From: Ophiosphaerella korrae | Taxonomy: Eukaryota > Ascomycota > Dothideomycetes > Pleosporales > Phaeosphaeriaceae | Assembly: GCA_028456385.1 (NCBI GenBank) | Contig: JALNQF010000007.1 | Coordinates: 1 to 64,000, forward strand | Length of the DNA: 64,000 bases | Direction of reading: 5' to 3' | Shown: positions 43,880-56,594 of the stretch, in pieces | How the letters are laid out: each line of letters starts with the position of its first letter | Position numbering within the stretch: the stretch's first letter is position 1 | Notes under the pieces: generated by a model | Seen by the model: only the letters and a program-made list of their open reading frames with translations | Databases searched by the model: none | What the model was told of the DNA's origin: nothing | Translations under genes and position numbers: made by a program

Positions 43880-45502
43880 TCAGTTCCTCTTTACTTTGCC
43901 CTGATCTCTTAAACCTCTGATGACCACCACATCCTCTTCACTGACCTGTGGTCCATCCTCATACCACTCATCACCATCCCAAATCTCCCAACTATTCTTT
44001 CCGACCAGCCTCGTGAATTCATCCGTATCTAATGGATACGGGATCATCATTTTTCCTAGCTTCCGTCTTCTCACCCTCTCCATAATCGCCTCTTCCTTAT
44101 CTTTTGTTTCCATCCTGCGTCGCTGTTGCTCCTCCCGCATCTTTTCTAACTTCATCTCCCGACTCCTACACTCACTCTCCTCCAAACATCGCGGCGTGGG
44201 CGGCCCCTGACGAGGTGTCCAAGGTCCTGGATAGCTACTCGTTGGGGATTGCGAAGGACTAGACCTTGGTACCGAAAGCGGAGGCATATAACCACCATCT
44301 ACCCTACCCCTCTCGATATGGTTCTCATAATATGTGTTGATATTGATAATTTTTTTAAATTCATCCTCCAGTCGCGCCTTTTCAAGTTTCATGCTCTCTA
44401 ATAGCTTCGTCGTCGATTCTAGTTCCCATCCTAGGTCTTGGTTTTTCTTCCGCAGCTGTTCGGCGTCCCAGTGCTCCAGACTCCGGGTCTTGTCGTGGTA
44501 TTCTTTGATATAGAAGTGCATTTCAGCTATCTGGGCCTCGACCACATCTTCCAGATTGGCGGCACGTTGCTTATGTTGGAGCTCAGCAGCTTTGTACTCC
44601 TCTTTCCATTCTTGAACGATTGCACGGTACTTTTTTACCATTTCTTGTAAGTGAGCATTGTCATCACGGGCGTGGTTGAGGTCGACTTGTAAATGCATCT
44701 GTTGCGCTCGGTATGGGTTATTCTTTTTCATCTTCGAAGGATTGTCCTGATTTTTGAGTCTCGTAGCCTTACTCCCTTTGACTGATCCATCGGATTTCGC
44801 CTGCTTCGCCATCGCTTCATCCTCATTGGTATCAAAAGTGTTACTTCTCAGCCCTTCATTGTCTTGCGGTGATTTTATCTCAGAAATGGCTTTCCCTTTT
44901 AGATTCTTTTCTAAATATTCGTCAGCCATATCAAGCTGCGTGCCAGATCTGTCCACTGTGTCGTTTCTATGGCCTTGCATATACGCCAAAAAGTTTGCTT
45001 GGTCAACATTATCAATTGTCGAAACCCCAAACCCCATATCAAAAGGATTGCTCTCATCTACATGCATTCCTAATCCTTCTATTGCATCTAACATCACGTT
45101 AGGAAATCCCAGCCTTCCTGCTATCTCTTGGCTCGGCCATGAAATTTCCACCTGGCGGCCTGTTTCTGCATCCTGCACTTGCCCGAGAGCTCTAGCATTA
45201 TTTGAAGTTCCAATTGGACATATAGAAGTAGGTCTTGAAGGAGTTTCTGAATCTGGTGGAGGAGTCGTTGATCTCCTGCTCTTGTAATTCAATGGGGTAT
45301 GTGGTGGCTGCACCTCGCCCCATGATGGATATCGTGCTGATGGACGTTCGTATTTTATTGACTGTCTTGCTGTAGACGTTCGTGTTGGTAAATCATAGGT
45401 GAGTTTTATTTGAGGCTGTGTAAGCTCATCGGGGCTCTCGTCCTGTTTGGCTTCCTCGTGGGCTTTGTCTGAGCCTATGATCTCTCCACTTCTAAATGAC
45501 AT
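43880..45502 (-). CDS. Coiled-coil protein of unknown function
   Basis: A single exon encodes 540 aa from ATG 45502 (MSFRSGEIIGSDKAHEEA). The N-terminal half is low-complexity, Pro/Ser-rich, with basic patches. A long predicted coiled coil spans about residues 265-395, with heptad-like strings such as LNHARDDNAHLQEMVKKYR and EQLRKKNQDLGWELESTTK. A second charged helix (EMKLEKMREEQQRRRMETKDK) precedes a C-terminal segment rich in Trp, Asp and Gly (WEIWDGDEWYEDGPQ). I recognise no catalytic domain. A structural or scaffold role would be inference. It ends convergently with the MCH1-type gene across a 1.8 kb gap. Confidence 0.7.
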   Translation of the reverse strand: MSFRSGEIIGSDKAHEEAKQDESPDELTQPQIKLTYDLPTRTSTARQSIKYERPSARYPSWGEVQPPHTPLNYKSRRSTTPPPDSETPSRPTSICPIGTSNNARALGQVQDAETGRQVEISWPSQEIAGRLGFPNVMLDAIEGLGMHVDESNPFDMGFGVSTIDNVDQANFLAYMQGHRNDTVDRSGTQLDMADEYLEKNLKGKAISEIKSPQDNEGLRSNTFDTNEDEAMAKQAKSDGSVKGSKATRLKNQDNPSKMKKNNPYRAQQMHLQVDLNHARDDNAHLQEMVKKYRAIVQEWKEEYKAAELQHKQRAANLEDVVEAQIAEMHFYIKEYHDKTRSLEHWDAEQLRKKNQDLGWELESTTKLLESMKLEKARLEDEFKKIININTYYENHIERGRVDGGYMPPLSVPRSSPSQSPTSSYPGPWTPRQGPPTPRCLEESECRSREMKLEKMREEQQRRRMETKDKEEAIMERVRRRKLGKMMIPYPLDTDEFTRLVGKNSWEIWDGDEWYEDGPQVSEEDVVVIRGLRDQGKVKRN

Positions 45503-48500
45503 CTTGAGAGTGTTTTGTCGTAGCCTTTGACCAATTATAGAGCTTAATGAAGTTACTATCCTCGAAGATCATGAGTTGTGGTTAGCTGTTTGATTTTTGG
45601 TAATGCCTCAGTCACCTATTTGTGTATGAAATGACTTAAAGAGTCACCCCTGCTATCGCTTTGTTGACCACTTCGTGTATTTTTCCCCTCTAGGATCAGT
45701 GACTTGCACCCTATTTGCGGAGCTCTCCGTCCCTAAAAATGATGCTTAGGACTAAGATACTCACAGTATAACCGGAGGATCGTAAGGAAATCCTAGTACA
45801 TTCTTTCCACCGAATCCCTGTTTTATCATACATTCTTCTCGTCATAAGTCAAAGAGATTTTGTGGCCTTGTTTCAAACAGGACACGAGATGGGAAGTGGA
45901 ATCTAATGTTCTTTGTTGCGTATCCCTAATAGAGAATAAGTCACCCGCCTCTCATCGATCAAGCTGACAGTATCTTTGTTCTCTGGTTCCCACACGTCCA
46001 TTACAAGTAGTGACTGTACACGTGAGCTGCTTTTGCGACGAGACGCATGTTTTAAGATTTTAATAGAAAACCCTTAGAGTGTACCATTGAAGGCCAAGAT
46101 TGTGGCAGTCCTATTGATGCTACAAGGGGGGACTGCCAGTCACGTGCGAGGCCATGGTTGCGAAAACGTACCGAAGGGATGATTTAGTGTTTAGCCTATG
46201 GCGGGCATGTACAGTGCCGCTTTATGTTACTGTATCAACCGAGGGTTCGATCTAGAGCAGGTAGCCAAATAAGGTGTAGAAACTGTTACCAAAGTAAACT
46301 ATATGGAGTAAGGATATATGGAAATAGTACCAAGCTATTCGCAGTTTAGGAAAGGGTTGCATAGGTGTGAGAGTGGTAAACACTGAAATGAAAATATACT
46401 GGAATGGCCAAAGCATTTGATAGCGATTTGCGAAGTTATCGCAGAGAGTGGTGTTTGAAATAACAAGACTGTCTGATGCCATGTCTGCTTGCTTCGGCGA
46501 AGCTCTACAGGGCAGCCCGTTCTGAATTTGAAATTAAACAGAGCTGGTAACTTTGTTTACCTGATGCGAAGCCGCTCAAGAACGAAAACTTCACACACTC
46601 TCCCTTGAGCAGAAGCTTTGATGAGGTTCTTGCCAAGCTTTTAGCGATGAAGCCTGAACTGCCATGACAGGAGTACGAATAGACAACCCATACTTGCGGG
46701 GCGACCGAAGCATTCGGGATTCATGGCATCTATCTCAAGCCATACTTTCAGCCCGGAGCCGATGGTTAATGTTCTTGGTCCGATTCAGCTTGGGCCGTTG
46801 AACCACTAAGAGCGTGATGAGGAGCGTGATTAGCAGCGCACCAAACGCGGCATCGCGGAGCCTGGTTGAGGTACCCTAGTGCCGAAACGCTTGCTAGGCA
46901 AGAGTTGTCTTTCCCGCAGCGTCTCGAGCGCTTGCGGTGACTGTACCAATGCCATTCAGGTAATTACGCGCCACCATGTTGAAATAAGTCAGTCTTGCTG
47001 TGAGCGCGCCCAGAGGCATTACAGTACCATGGTTGAGACGTTGCTGATGTGGGGTAGGTAATCACTCAGTCCCCCTCCGAGGAAAGCCGTCTCACGGAGA
47101 CTTTTCGAGTGCCCGCACTGGTCAGCGATTGGCGAATTAGGGGCGGGATGATGACTAGTGTGTGCGGAAAGCCTCAAACCGGTGGGTTAAGTTGAGACTG
47201 GCGGGGCTGGCGAGTTCAGCGATGGTCAGTTTTGCGAGGGGTATCATGATAATGGAAACGAGAATGTACCTAAGGCTGCAGTACCTGCTAATACTGAAGG
47301 GGCAGTGACGGAGGAGTTGCCTATCTAAGCGCTATCAGAGCTGGTTTTGTGTCATCTTTCGTGATCGGTAGTAGTGTTGGTAGGACGGTCCGGACGAAGT
47401 TCTGTAAACTTCTACAATCATATGTATGCGTGATCAAAGTGGCGCATAGCCAATCGGTTTAGTTACCGAGATTCTCAAGATTCGACACTGTCCTACGATA
47501 AGATTTCTTGGTATGACAGAGCCATGTTTGAGTTGGCCCGATCAGAACGTGCGTCCTCTGGTTTCGCTGTAAAACTCAGCCCCTGATCAATGCCTCCCAC
47601 GATATATGGAGATACAACATGCGCATCGCTTTCGCTTATAGGAAGCAAATCATCTGAAAGTCTGTCAACTCTAGTCGTACAAGTCTAAGACGGTGGTTGG
47701 TTGTCATCCGCAATTGGCTAGAAGGGTACATTCCACAGACAGATCGGAACGGGGAACTGCCCCGATCGCTTAGCAGCTTCCGGATGCCTCTGAGCAAGCA
47801 TGATATGCAGGACGCCTGCTTGACGTCTGCAGGTTGGCGTAAGAAGACCTTGCTAAAGGTTAGCGTGCCGCGACGGGCTTGCCGACCTTGTCGGGGACAC
47901 AGGCCACGATGATACCTATCATCGACCGGCTGCCATAAAGAACATTAACTAGCGATAGGTTGTTGGCATGAGAAACTGGACGAGCTTTTCTCATAGGTTC
48001 TCCACAGAAGCGTAGCGTATCCATCCCGCCGGGCCCGTTAGCTTTTCTCTGTGCTCGACGTTTTCAAAGTGAGTGACAGCGATCGAGTACAGCTACAGAG
48101 GGGTTTATCGTTGAAATCGTTCGAATTACCTAGTACGGGCTCTTGCATGAAACAGGCGCGCAATGAAGCGCGCGGCCCTTCACTATCGTGGTCAGTCCTG
48201 CCAAGGTTGACGAAGTCTCCACTGTTCTTCTACCTCTCAAGCCAAGCATCATACCCATGGATAAAATAGCATTGGACACCTGACTAGACTGCTACAAATA
48301 AGGTACTGTGGATACGAAGCAAGGCCATAATTGGTCACTGGGGAAGGGATATCAGCAACCCTGCAAGTACATTGGCACAGGAATGTGAGTGTTGAATGGC
48401 GCAGGCGCAAGATGTTCCCAAAGGGCTGCGCAGCAACGACTAGATGTACCGTAAAGTTTGTGGCTTACAATACCGTGCGCCAAACAAACATGACTACTAT

Positions 48501-49412
48501 AAGCCACAAGGTAACCCCGTCAGCATACACTACTAGAAAGTATAATGGCGTTAGGCGCAGAGCCCCAGGCCATGTCTCGTTGGGCAGGGGCTGACAGCCG
48601 TTTTCAACCGTGTGGCACGAGCGACATGATATTTTCGACGTCGGGACGGTGAACAGACCAGTGGGCCAAGTCAGGTATCATTTATACACACTGGAGTCCG
48701 TTGGAATAGTTTCACTCTTCCAAAAGCAGCGAGAGATGCCCGATGTGGCAACGTCAAGAAGCTATCACTGATCCGGCTGTTCCTTTGTCCGTGTTCAAAC
48801 GATCGAGTGGACTATACAGTACGTGAGCAGTCGGCCTCGAGAGTTCAAGTAGTTGCTACAAATACCTTCTACAGCCTGACTCACAGACAAAGGACAATCG
48901 CGGTCCGTTAAGTTGCTCATAAGGGACGCTTACACTTGCTCTTCACAACGAAACAACAAAGAAGATTATAAAAAAAAAAACCCCCCCCAAATACAACACA
49001 GTTTAATAGTTTTGTACTGGCCAGTACATCTGTGCGAACGCATTGAAAACGTACCAAAGCATTAGGACCCACCAAAAGTAGGCAATTTCGATAAGTTCGT
49101 CCTATTGAATCTATGCGAACCATCGAGGACGATCGCGATGAGTTTGGCTAGACATTATATCTAATTAGTCTTTGCTGTTGCTGACAGACATACAGGGTTG
49201 TACTTTTCCAAAGCAACTTAGAAGAAAGCAAACAGAAAAGGTTTTCTTATTCGCGATTAGGAATCCAACCTTTATAGAGTTTTGCCATAGTTGCTTTCTT
49301 CAACTCCAACGCTACATTTCGCACACGCTGTTACCGGCAACCTACCTCGCTTCGCAAAATATCACGGATATAGTAGGTGTGGGATTATCCCGCGCCCTGA
49401 CCTGTCTCCGTC
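45503..49412. other. Gene-poor stretch of 3.9 kb
   Basis: Base composition is ordinary, unlike the RIP-affected block, but the longest frames are under 125 codons and none is recognisable. A hydrophobic 76-codon minus-strand frame at 46252-46482 has an ATG but no known motif. I found no terminal repeats, tRNA signature or transposase motif. The right part must hold the HMG-box gene promoter. Confidence 0.45.
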
Positions 49413-51029
49413 ATGAGAGACCAAACACCTATACAACAACACCCACCTACCCCACCAAGCACCGGTGCGGAGTATCAGAGGGGCCTCCACCAGATTGCGC
49501 AGTATGCGACGGGGCGAGGCTATGCCTATGATTCCTCCAGGTCGATAGCACCCGAAGGGATCCCTTTGCATGGGTCACATGCTGAACGCCAACCGGGAGA
49601 GGCGCTTGGCTTTGGGATGCAATATGTGAGTACAACAGTGCTAACCGGACCGGGTAATAATATTGACTGAGATTTAGGATGGTTACGGACCTGCCACTGA
49701 ATACTATCGAACCGGCCAGTACGATGAAATGACGGTAAGTGAACAATTGGCACATATTGATGGTGAATGTACCAACGATAGTAGAACGAACAACCACTCT
49801 TCTCGCCACCTACCCCGAGGTCTACAGCTGACGAAGAGTATGGACAAATAACGACGCGCAGTAGGAGGACAGTAACACCTTCGCGCTCGTCCCGACAAAA
49901 AGATTCAGGCCATCGACTCAAAACGATTCTGAAGACCAGAAAAGCAAAGGCTGGAAAGGGTGACAAGGGGAGCACTCCAAAGTTGACCGCGCCCCTGAGC
50001 GTACTAACGGCAGGATTGCGCCACATTCCCGTAAAGGATATGGAAGCGTGGGTGAGCAGGTCCGCAGATGTCAGACGAGAAGAAGTGGAGAAGAGGCACG
50101 GCTACATTACCCGGCCCATGAATTCTTTCATGTTGTACAGGTCAGCGTATGCCGAGAGAGCCAAATCGTGGTGTGCGCAAAATAACCATCAAATTGTATC
50201 GTCAGTCGCTGGCGAAAGCTGGCCATTGGAGCCACCTGAGATACGTGAACTGTACAACGAGTACGCAAAGATCGAACGAATAAACCATCAAAACGCACAT
50301 CCAGCGTACAAGTTTTCTCCTAGCAAAACGGTAGTACCAGTTCGGAAGAAGAAAAGCGAGTGGTCTGATGATGAAGAGCCCAGCGATCTTGAGGATGCAG
50401 AATGGGCTCCTAGAGCCTGTGGATCTCGCAACGGAAAAGGGCGCAGAATTGAGCAATCTATCAGTTATTTATCAAATGGGTCGAATGGAGACTACTTTGG
50501 TCGTTCATTTGGGCCCAACGGACATGGCATGAACAAGTCCTCTTGGGAGATGACGAACGAAGGTCGACCTATGCCGATACCGATACAAAATGACGTGTAC
50601 AGTCAGTACCACCATTCCACTTACCCAGAGACGATGAATGGGACTTTCCAGAGCGACATGCACATGCGGAGGGTGGGTGCCTCGGCCCCGTCTGTCCGAT
50701 TCTCCTCGACCAACGCTTTACTAGGGCTTCCAGGAGGAAATACAGGCGACCTGATGCACCAACTGGAAACACATGCTGGAACGCTTTTTGATGAAGGACA
50801 ATTGGACCCAATGCTGATGGCTTATGACGGTAGTCACCGTTCCGAAATTGATCCCACAGCACTGCATCACAATTTTCGAAATGGACATATGGGACACCAC
50901 GATATCGATAGCCTCTTAGAGATGCACCCGACACAGATGGATATTCGCTCGAGTGCATGGCAGCCAGACCCCAACATGGTTTCCTTGGAACAGGAATCCG
51001 AGTTTGAAAAGTGGATTGGGGAAGACTAG
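49413..51029 (+). CDS. HMG-box transcription factor (MATA_HMG-like)
   Basis: Three exons (49413-49625, 49678-49734, 49785-51029) give 504 aa; introns are 52 and 50 bp, phase 0, with donors GTGAGT and GTAAGT. The HMG box lies at about residues 200-272: GYITRPMNSFMLYRSAYAERAK, NHQIVSSVAGESWPLEPPE, YAKIERINHQNAHPAYKFSP. The RPMNxFxLYR start and the KxxHxxxxPxYKFxPxK end are those of the MATA_HMG/SOX-type single sequence-specific boxes. A basic region precedes it (KTILKTRKAKAGKGDKG) and an acidic segment follows (SDDEEPSDLEDAEW). The C-terminal half is Gly/Asn/His-rich, a likely activation region. Similar boxes occur in mating-type proteins and Ste11-like regulators, but no partner mating-type gene is nearby, so it is not the MAT locus. 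Target genes unknown. Confidence 0.8.
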
Positions 51030-51572
51030 TGCGCATTTGACGATTGTGTCTTGGGTTGTGGAGTTTGGTGGGATTGAAGATACCCGTGGTGTCAGACACA
51101 TTTGCTTAGTATGCAAGGCGCTGGGTGGGCCCAAAGCTTCAAAAACTTACATCACACTTGAATGTTTTGTTCTTGGCTTGTATATGGAAACTATTGTCTA
51201 TAGGTAACTAGAGATGAATATAGTCCGCGTGTTCGCTCCGAGTTGACAGTGCCAGACCATGGTGAGGAAAGGAGCAAGTGAAAGAGAGAAGCGAGTGGCT
51301 GACAGGAACAGGGCGATTGGTCAATGAGAGGTAGGGGGGGTGGGAGGAAGGGATGCCTGGATGGAGGGTAGGAGGGGGGGGTCAGATCAAGGTCGACGCA
51401 TGGACCAACCTGCAACCGTGCCCGCCACCCCCCACCTGCCCACGAACCCCAACACGGCTGTAGTGACGACTTATCGACTCAGCGCCGAGGATCGCCGGGG
51501 CATTCCTTTGTAGAGATTGACCTGCTTGTCCGAAAATGCGTAGCTGAAGTCGAGCATACCCGCGTGCCTACA
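51030..51572. other. Intergenic stretch before PSF1
   Basis: It contains a G-rich, C-poor strand asymmetry near 51290-51380 (runs such as GGTAGGGGGGGTGGGAGG) and the PSF1 promoter. No gene is recognised. Confidence 0.45.
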
Positions 51573-52369
51573 ATGTACGGCGAGACTGCCAACAAGCTGG
51601 TGAGTGATAGAATGATGCCATAACATGTCGTACTTGCATCTACCGTACTGGTGCATCATTATATAGTATTATAGCATGGTGGCATGGTGGCATGATGGCA
51701 TTGTAGTATTCGGCTTACATTCCCTACAACAGGTCCAGAATGCCAAACGCATCCAGTCCCTACCCCATCTCCCACCCTATGCCTCGGATCTTGCGCGCAC
51801 CATAGTTCGCGAAGTGCGCGACCTCGACCGCGACGTATTCTCCATCCTCGCCCCCTACGGCTCATCCTTCAACCCTTCCGCCGACTCCTCCACCGCGTGC
51901 GCCCTGCTTGTAAACCACCTGTGCATGCGCCGCAACAAGCGCTGCCTCCTCGCCTACCACCGCGTGCGCGCCGAAAAGCTTGAAAGCTACTGCTGGCAAG
52001 GCATCGACGTCCTCGAGCAAAGCGGCAGCGCCGACGCCAGCAAAAAAGAGGAAAGCAGCCTAAGCCCCGAAGAAGAAGAGTATGTGAGGCAGTACAGCGA
52101 CTTGCTTGCCGCCTACAAGGGCCAATGGACCGATATAGATTTGACCGGAAGCCTGGAGCCCCCACAGGACTTGTTCATCGATGTGAGGGTGCTCAAGGAC
52201 GCGGGTGAGATTCAAACCGAATATGGGTACTATAGACACTTGCGGGGTAATGGACCGGTGGCTGACAATATCCAGATCCATTACTTTGACCAAGAATAGT
52301 CAGTTCTATGTTCGCCATGGCGACGTAGAACGTTTGATCGCACAGGGTTATCTGCAACGGTTAAGCTAG
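51573..52369 (+). CDS. PSF1: GINS complex subunit Psf1
   Basis: Psf1 is one of four GINS subunits that join Cdc45 and Mcm2-7 to form the replicative CMG helicase. Three exons (51573-51599, 51733-52226, 52276-52369) give 204 aa, matching the family length (196-208). Exon 1 encodes only MYGETANKL. After a 133-bp intron the frame continues VQNAKRIQSLPHLPPYASDL, with MRRNKRCLLAYHRVRAEKL in the A-domain helices. The acidic LSPEEEEYVRQYSDLLAAYKGQW and FIDVRVLKDAGEIQTEYG complete the core, and a 49-bp intron joins to SITLTKNSQFYVRHGDVE and the conserved C-terminal YLQRLS. Reading through the last intron would replace this B-domain by an unrelated tail. Confidence 0.9.
51600..51732 (+). other. PSF1 intron 1 with short GGCATGGT-type repeats
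   Basis: The intron is 133 bp, longer than its neighbours. Bases 51674-51705 hold a repeated GGTGGCAT/GATGGCAT motif. Donor GTGAGT, acceptor CAACAG. Confidence 0.7.
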
Positions 52370-53063
52370 TCGGTCGGTGCATGTGTTGAGAAGCAAGGGG
52401 TCATACACCTGCCCACAACCCTGCGCCATGGCAAATGCAACATCTATGCTACTTGCCTCGTTGCTTCCCGAATCTGCAAGGGGCTTCCCGTAGGATATAT
52501 GAGACTGTGTATAGTACCTGAATCTTAGAGCGTCACATTGAGGTTTCTAACCATAGCCTGCTGTAACGTGGGCAGCGCTAAGTCGAGAAAGAGTGATGCT
52601 AATGAACTTGAAGTATTCACTTCACTTTTGGGTACATCGTCTCCAGCCCATCACATGCAAATATTCCGCCCATGATGCGTATACATCATTCCCAGCCATG
52701 CAGTCCAGTACGCCAAACCCATCCTCATAATACCTTCTATCCATCATGCTGAAAATTGAACTAGGAAGTGATGAATTGAATTGTGATTATGGTACCTAGA
52801 AGGGGTGTAAGAATTAGAACCATTACTCCGGATTGCCCAGCTTATACTTACATAAAAAGGCTGGCGTTGCCGGTTGCTGCATGGGCCAAATTTGCATGTT
52901 GGTAATGTAATTTTCTCTACATATGTGAGCTCTCCAAACAAGATATTAAATGTTTCAATAGCTTCACTGCAAAAAAAAAAAAAAAAAAAAAGACAAAAAC
53001 ATCGATACAGAGTGGCGGCTAAGTATCGGGAACATACCTTGAGCGAGAAGAGAACGACTCATC
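52370..53063. other. Convergent intergenic region, PSF1 and PRP5
   Basis: About 0.7 kb, including an A22 tract at 52971-52992. No gene is recognised; 3' ends of both genes lie here. Confidence 0.5.
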
Positions 53064-56000
53064 TCATATAACGCTGTACCTGCCCGTGGCTGTACGAGCT
53101 GTTGGTTCTTCTGCTGCCATCGTTCCTTCGCGCAGATGTCGGGTGAGATCCATCATGGCCTGAGTAACAACGTGCTCAGTATCACCTTCCACGAGGATGT
53201 ATAGCTTCGGCTGATCGGTTTCTGTTTATGTTTTAGCACACTATCTGCTCTGCACAATGAATGTCGTCTGTACGCACCTCCTGGCTCTTTACCGGGTGGG
53301 TAGAATTGGCCCTTACTAGTGATCGAGACACCAGTCGATTCCAGGATTCTTGCAACGTTAGTACGATTGGTAACAGCCCAGCGGGCCTTCTGTGGGAAAT
53401 CGTTGATTTCGATCGTTGAGTGGTATAGCCCAGCATCTGGCCCTTTGTTGTCAATGGGCTGGCCCGCGTGGATAGTACCCTTTTTACTAAGATGGCCATC
53501 AATCTTTTTCGCAGCAGCCATTGCCCTCTCTTTGGCTGTCAATGGCTTTCCAGAAACAGCAGATTCAGCGCGTTCAGTTTTGTTTACAACAATCTTGCTG
53601 TTTAGTAACTTCACCCAAGAAGGTTGATCATCCGAGGACTCGGTGGGTGTGTCCCCAGATGCAGGCTTCGCAATGCCGGGACCAGCTACTTCTGGTTTTT
53701 TGAGGGCAGGCAATTCAGCCTCCTCCTCACTTTCATCATCATCGCCCATTTTAAGTGCGCGTTTCTGACGCTGCTTCTCCAGGGCACGTGCCGCATCCAG
53801 CTTGTCGAGGCCCTTACCTCCAAATCCACCATAGTACTTCTCCTCACCAGATTTGCACTTCTCATGAAATGTTTGGGCCATGACCAAAAGATCGTCAGGC
53901 ACTTCTGTACCACTCTCCTTGAGTGCCTTGATGATATGGACGGCATAACGTTCTTGGCCTGGGTTCTCGATCAAGGTAATTGCACGGCCCGTGTTACCAG
54001 CGCGACCAGTACGGCCACATCGATGAACATAATCTTCAAGATGGGTTGGGCAGTCGAAATTGTAAACGTTTTGTAACCCTGGGACGTCTAGACCACGAGC
54101 CGCAACAGATGTTGCTATCAAGATCGACAGCAATCCTTGCTTGAACTCGCCGATGGCTTGATTACGATCGTTTTGATCTTTTTTTCCATGGATAGAACCA
54201 ATGGCCCAATACTTAGCTTTGAGCAGATGTCCTAGCAGAGCTTCCGCCGTGCTCTGCTTTTCCACAAAAATGAGCACTTGTTCATTTTCATCCCGTGAGA
54301 AGATTTGGCCAAGGTGGAGCAAAAGTTTGTTGACCTTCTTCTCATACGAGGGTGGCACAATTGCAATAACTTGGGAGATCTCAGGTGCAACTTTGCTACG
54401 ACCGCCAACGATTACCTCAACAGGCTTATCGAGAACTTTTCGGACAAGGGAAGCGATATTCTTAGGTAGGGTAGCGGAGAACAGAATGGTCTGACGATCA
54501 GGGCGAACATTTGCAAGAATTCTCATGACTTGAGGCTCAAAACCCATGTCGAACAGACGGTCAGCTTCATCAAGGACGACGTAAGTGATGCGTTTGAAGT
54601 TGAGAACTCGACCAGAGTTGCTTTGCAGTAGATCAATAAGGCGCCCAGCAGTTGCGCATAGAATATGGATGCCGCCACGCTTCAACATGGCAATATGGTC
54701 GGCGATAGGTGGGCCGCCGTAAGCACTCTTAATAGTAATACCAGATGCATTCAGAAACGGCTTCAGCTCGTGCACAATCTGGATTGAAAGCTCTCGAGTA
54801 GGAGCTAAGATCAACCCAATTGGTCCATCAGTAGAGTTGAGTGGGCGCTGGTCTGTCACATGCCGAATCATGGGAACACCAAATGCAAGAGTCTTGCCAG
54901 AGCCTGTTTTCGCTACTCCAAGGAAATCACGGCCCGATTCAATGATCGGTATTGCCTGTGCTTGTATCGCGGTTGGCTTTGTATAGCCCAGGCGGCCAAA
55001 CACATCCATAGTAGCCTGGAGCAAACCCATCTGAGCCCATTTCACAACAGGCCGAGGCACATCGAGAGGCTTGACTTTGATGCCATCAAGTTCATGACGG
55101 AGATCGGACACTTCTTCGGCGGTCATCTGAGAAATTTCGGCTGGCTCAGTGTAGAAGTCTTTGCGAAATGGCTCGTACTCAACTTTCTCATGATTGATCA
55201 CGGGCACCTCCTTCTTCTTCTTTCTGGCGGCATGAAGAGCAAGAAGATCTTCTCCTTCAACGGCTGTCTGCTCTGGTTCAAGATCGTCATTGAACATGGC
55301 CTGGCCTGGGGCAATGCGGGGGGGCGGCGCGTCGGTAAGATTGGCCATGAAGGCGTCAAGAGGATCGACATCATCTTCGTTGGCGCCTGCATCATCGTCA
55401 ACGTCCATTTTGTCGGCAGTAGAAACTTCTTCCATGGCAAGATGCTCCCTGCCAGCTTCTGCGTTTGCGATCTGTGCCCGACGCTTCTCGAGCTGGGCTT
55501 GGCGGTGCGCTTTCGATTCCTCGTCAGCGCTATCGATATCGCTCATGGCAGCGTCATCTTCGTCGTCTTCGCCGTCATCTGGGGTCGAAATTGCGTCGTT
55601 GGAAAAGACGGGCAAAGCTTGGAGCTTGCGCTTGCGGGTGTCCACCTCGTCGCCTGCTAGTACAGTCTTTTTCGAGGTTTCCTCCTCGGTTGTAGACTTG
55701 GCCTTGAGGCCAAAGGAGCCAATGTTGCCGTTCGGCTTGGAGGGCTGGACAAGCGCGGGCTCTGAATGTGTAAGCATTTGGCTCCGACTGATGCGGGTGG
55801 GTGGGTGGGTACGTACGAGCCAGGGCGGCATTGGCTGGCTTGCCAGCAGGCTTTGCCATCAGCGGACGAGCAGCAGCGGACGTGTCAAGCTTGAAGCTGG
55901 GTTTTTCCGCCTGCTTCTGTTTCGGCTTCTCGGTAGCAGGCTTGGGAGCAGGCTTGGCCTTTGTGGCTGCGGGATGGGCCTCACCAGCCGGCGGAGCAGC

Positions 56001-56594
56001 AGCAACGACGGGGGTTGAGGGTGCCGTCCCCGCCTGCGAGTCACCGGAGCCGGGTGTGTCTGTCTTCTCTTTGGCCAGCCGCACGGCAGCATTGTTCTTC
56101 TTCCACTCGGCCAGCTTGGCAGCTCGCTCAGCAAGCTTGTCCTGCTTGGACTTCTCGGGGTCGGCGTGCTTCTCTTCACGTGCGGCGCTGCCAAACCGGC
56201 CGCGCCTGTTGTCGGGAGCGGGTGTTGCCGAAGCGCGCGAGGAGGTTGGGCGGCGGGAGGTGGACCGGCGACGCCTGTTCCTATCGTCGTCTCGCTCTCG
56301 CCGATAGCTATGGCGGTCCCTGGATCTGTCGCGGCGGGGCGGCGACCGCGAACGGCGGCGGTAGCCATCACGGTCCCGCCGGTCGTCCCGCCGGTCATCG
56401 CGGCGGTCGTCCCGCCTGTCTCGCTCTCGGAAGCGGTCGCGGTCTTCGCGCACGCGGTCAGAGCCGTAACGCTCAGCGTAGCGGTCGCGCGAGCGGTCGC
56501 GGCGCACTGGAGGAGACCGTGAGCCGCGCCGGCGGGGCGAGTACCGTCCGCGGTCACGACCGTACCTTGAAGTATCAGCGTGGCGCGACGCCAT
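53064..56594 (-). CDS. PRP5: Pre-mRNA-processing DEAD-box helicase Prp5
   Basis: Prp5 is the nuclear RNA helicase that remodels U2 snRNP for branch-point binding in prespliceosome assembly. Three exons (56594-55817, 55761-53278, 53221-53064) give 1139 aa. The N-terminus is RS/RD-rich ([20 protein letters not shown], then RDDRR repeats). [13 protein letters not shown] leads into the Q-motif region. Walker A AKTGSGKT lies at about residue 545, [13 protein letters not shown] at about 656, SATLPKNI at about 686 and [13 protein letters not shown] at about 838. The C-terminal tail ends [30 protein letters not shown], spliced to [19 protein letters not shown], the Prp5/DDX46 KH-like tail. Introns are 55 and 56 bp. 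DDX42 or Drs1 alternatives fit the FRKDFY motif and tail less well. It shares a 232-bp promoter with ERB1. Confidence 0.92.

Noticed and set aside
46235..46260. tRNA-like B box (GGTTCGATC)
   Set aside because: No A box or cloverleaf could be built around it.
49413..51029. Mating-type locus
   Set aside because: The HMG box is MAT-like, but none of the usual neighbours or an alpha-box gene is present; PSF1 and PRP5 follow instead.
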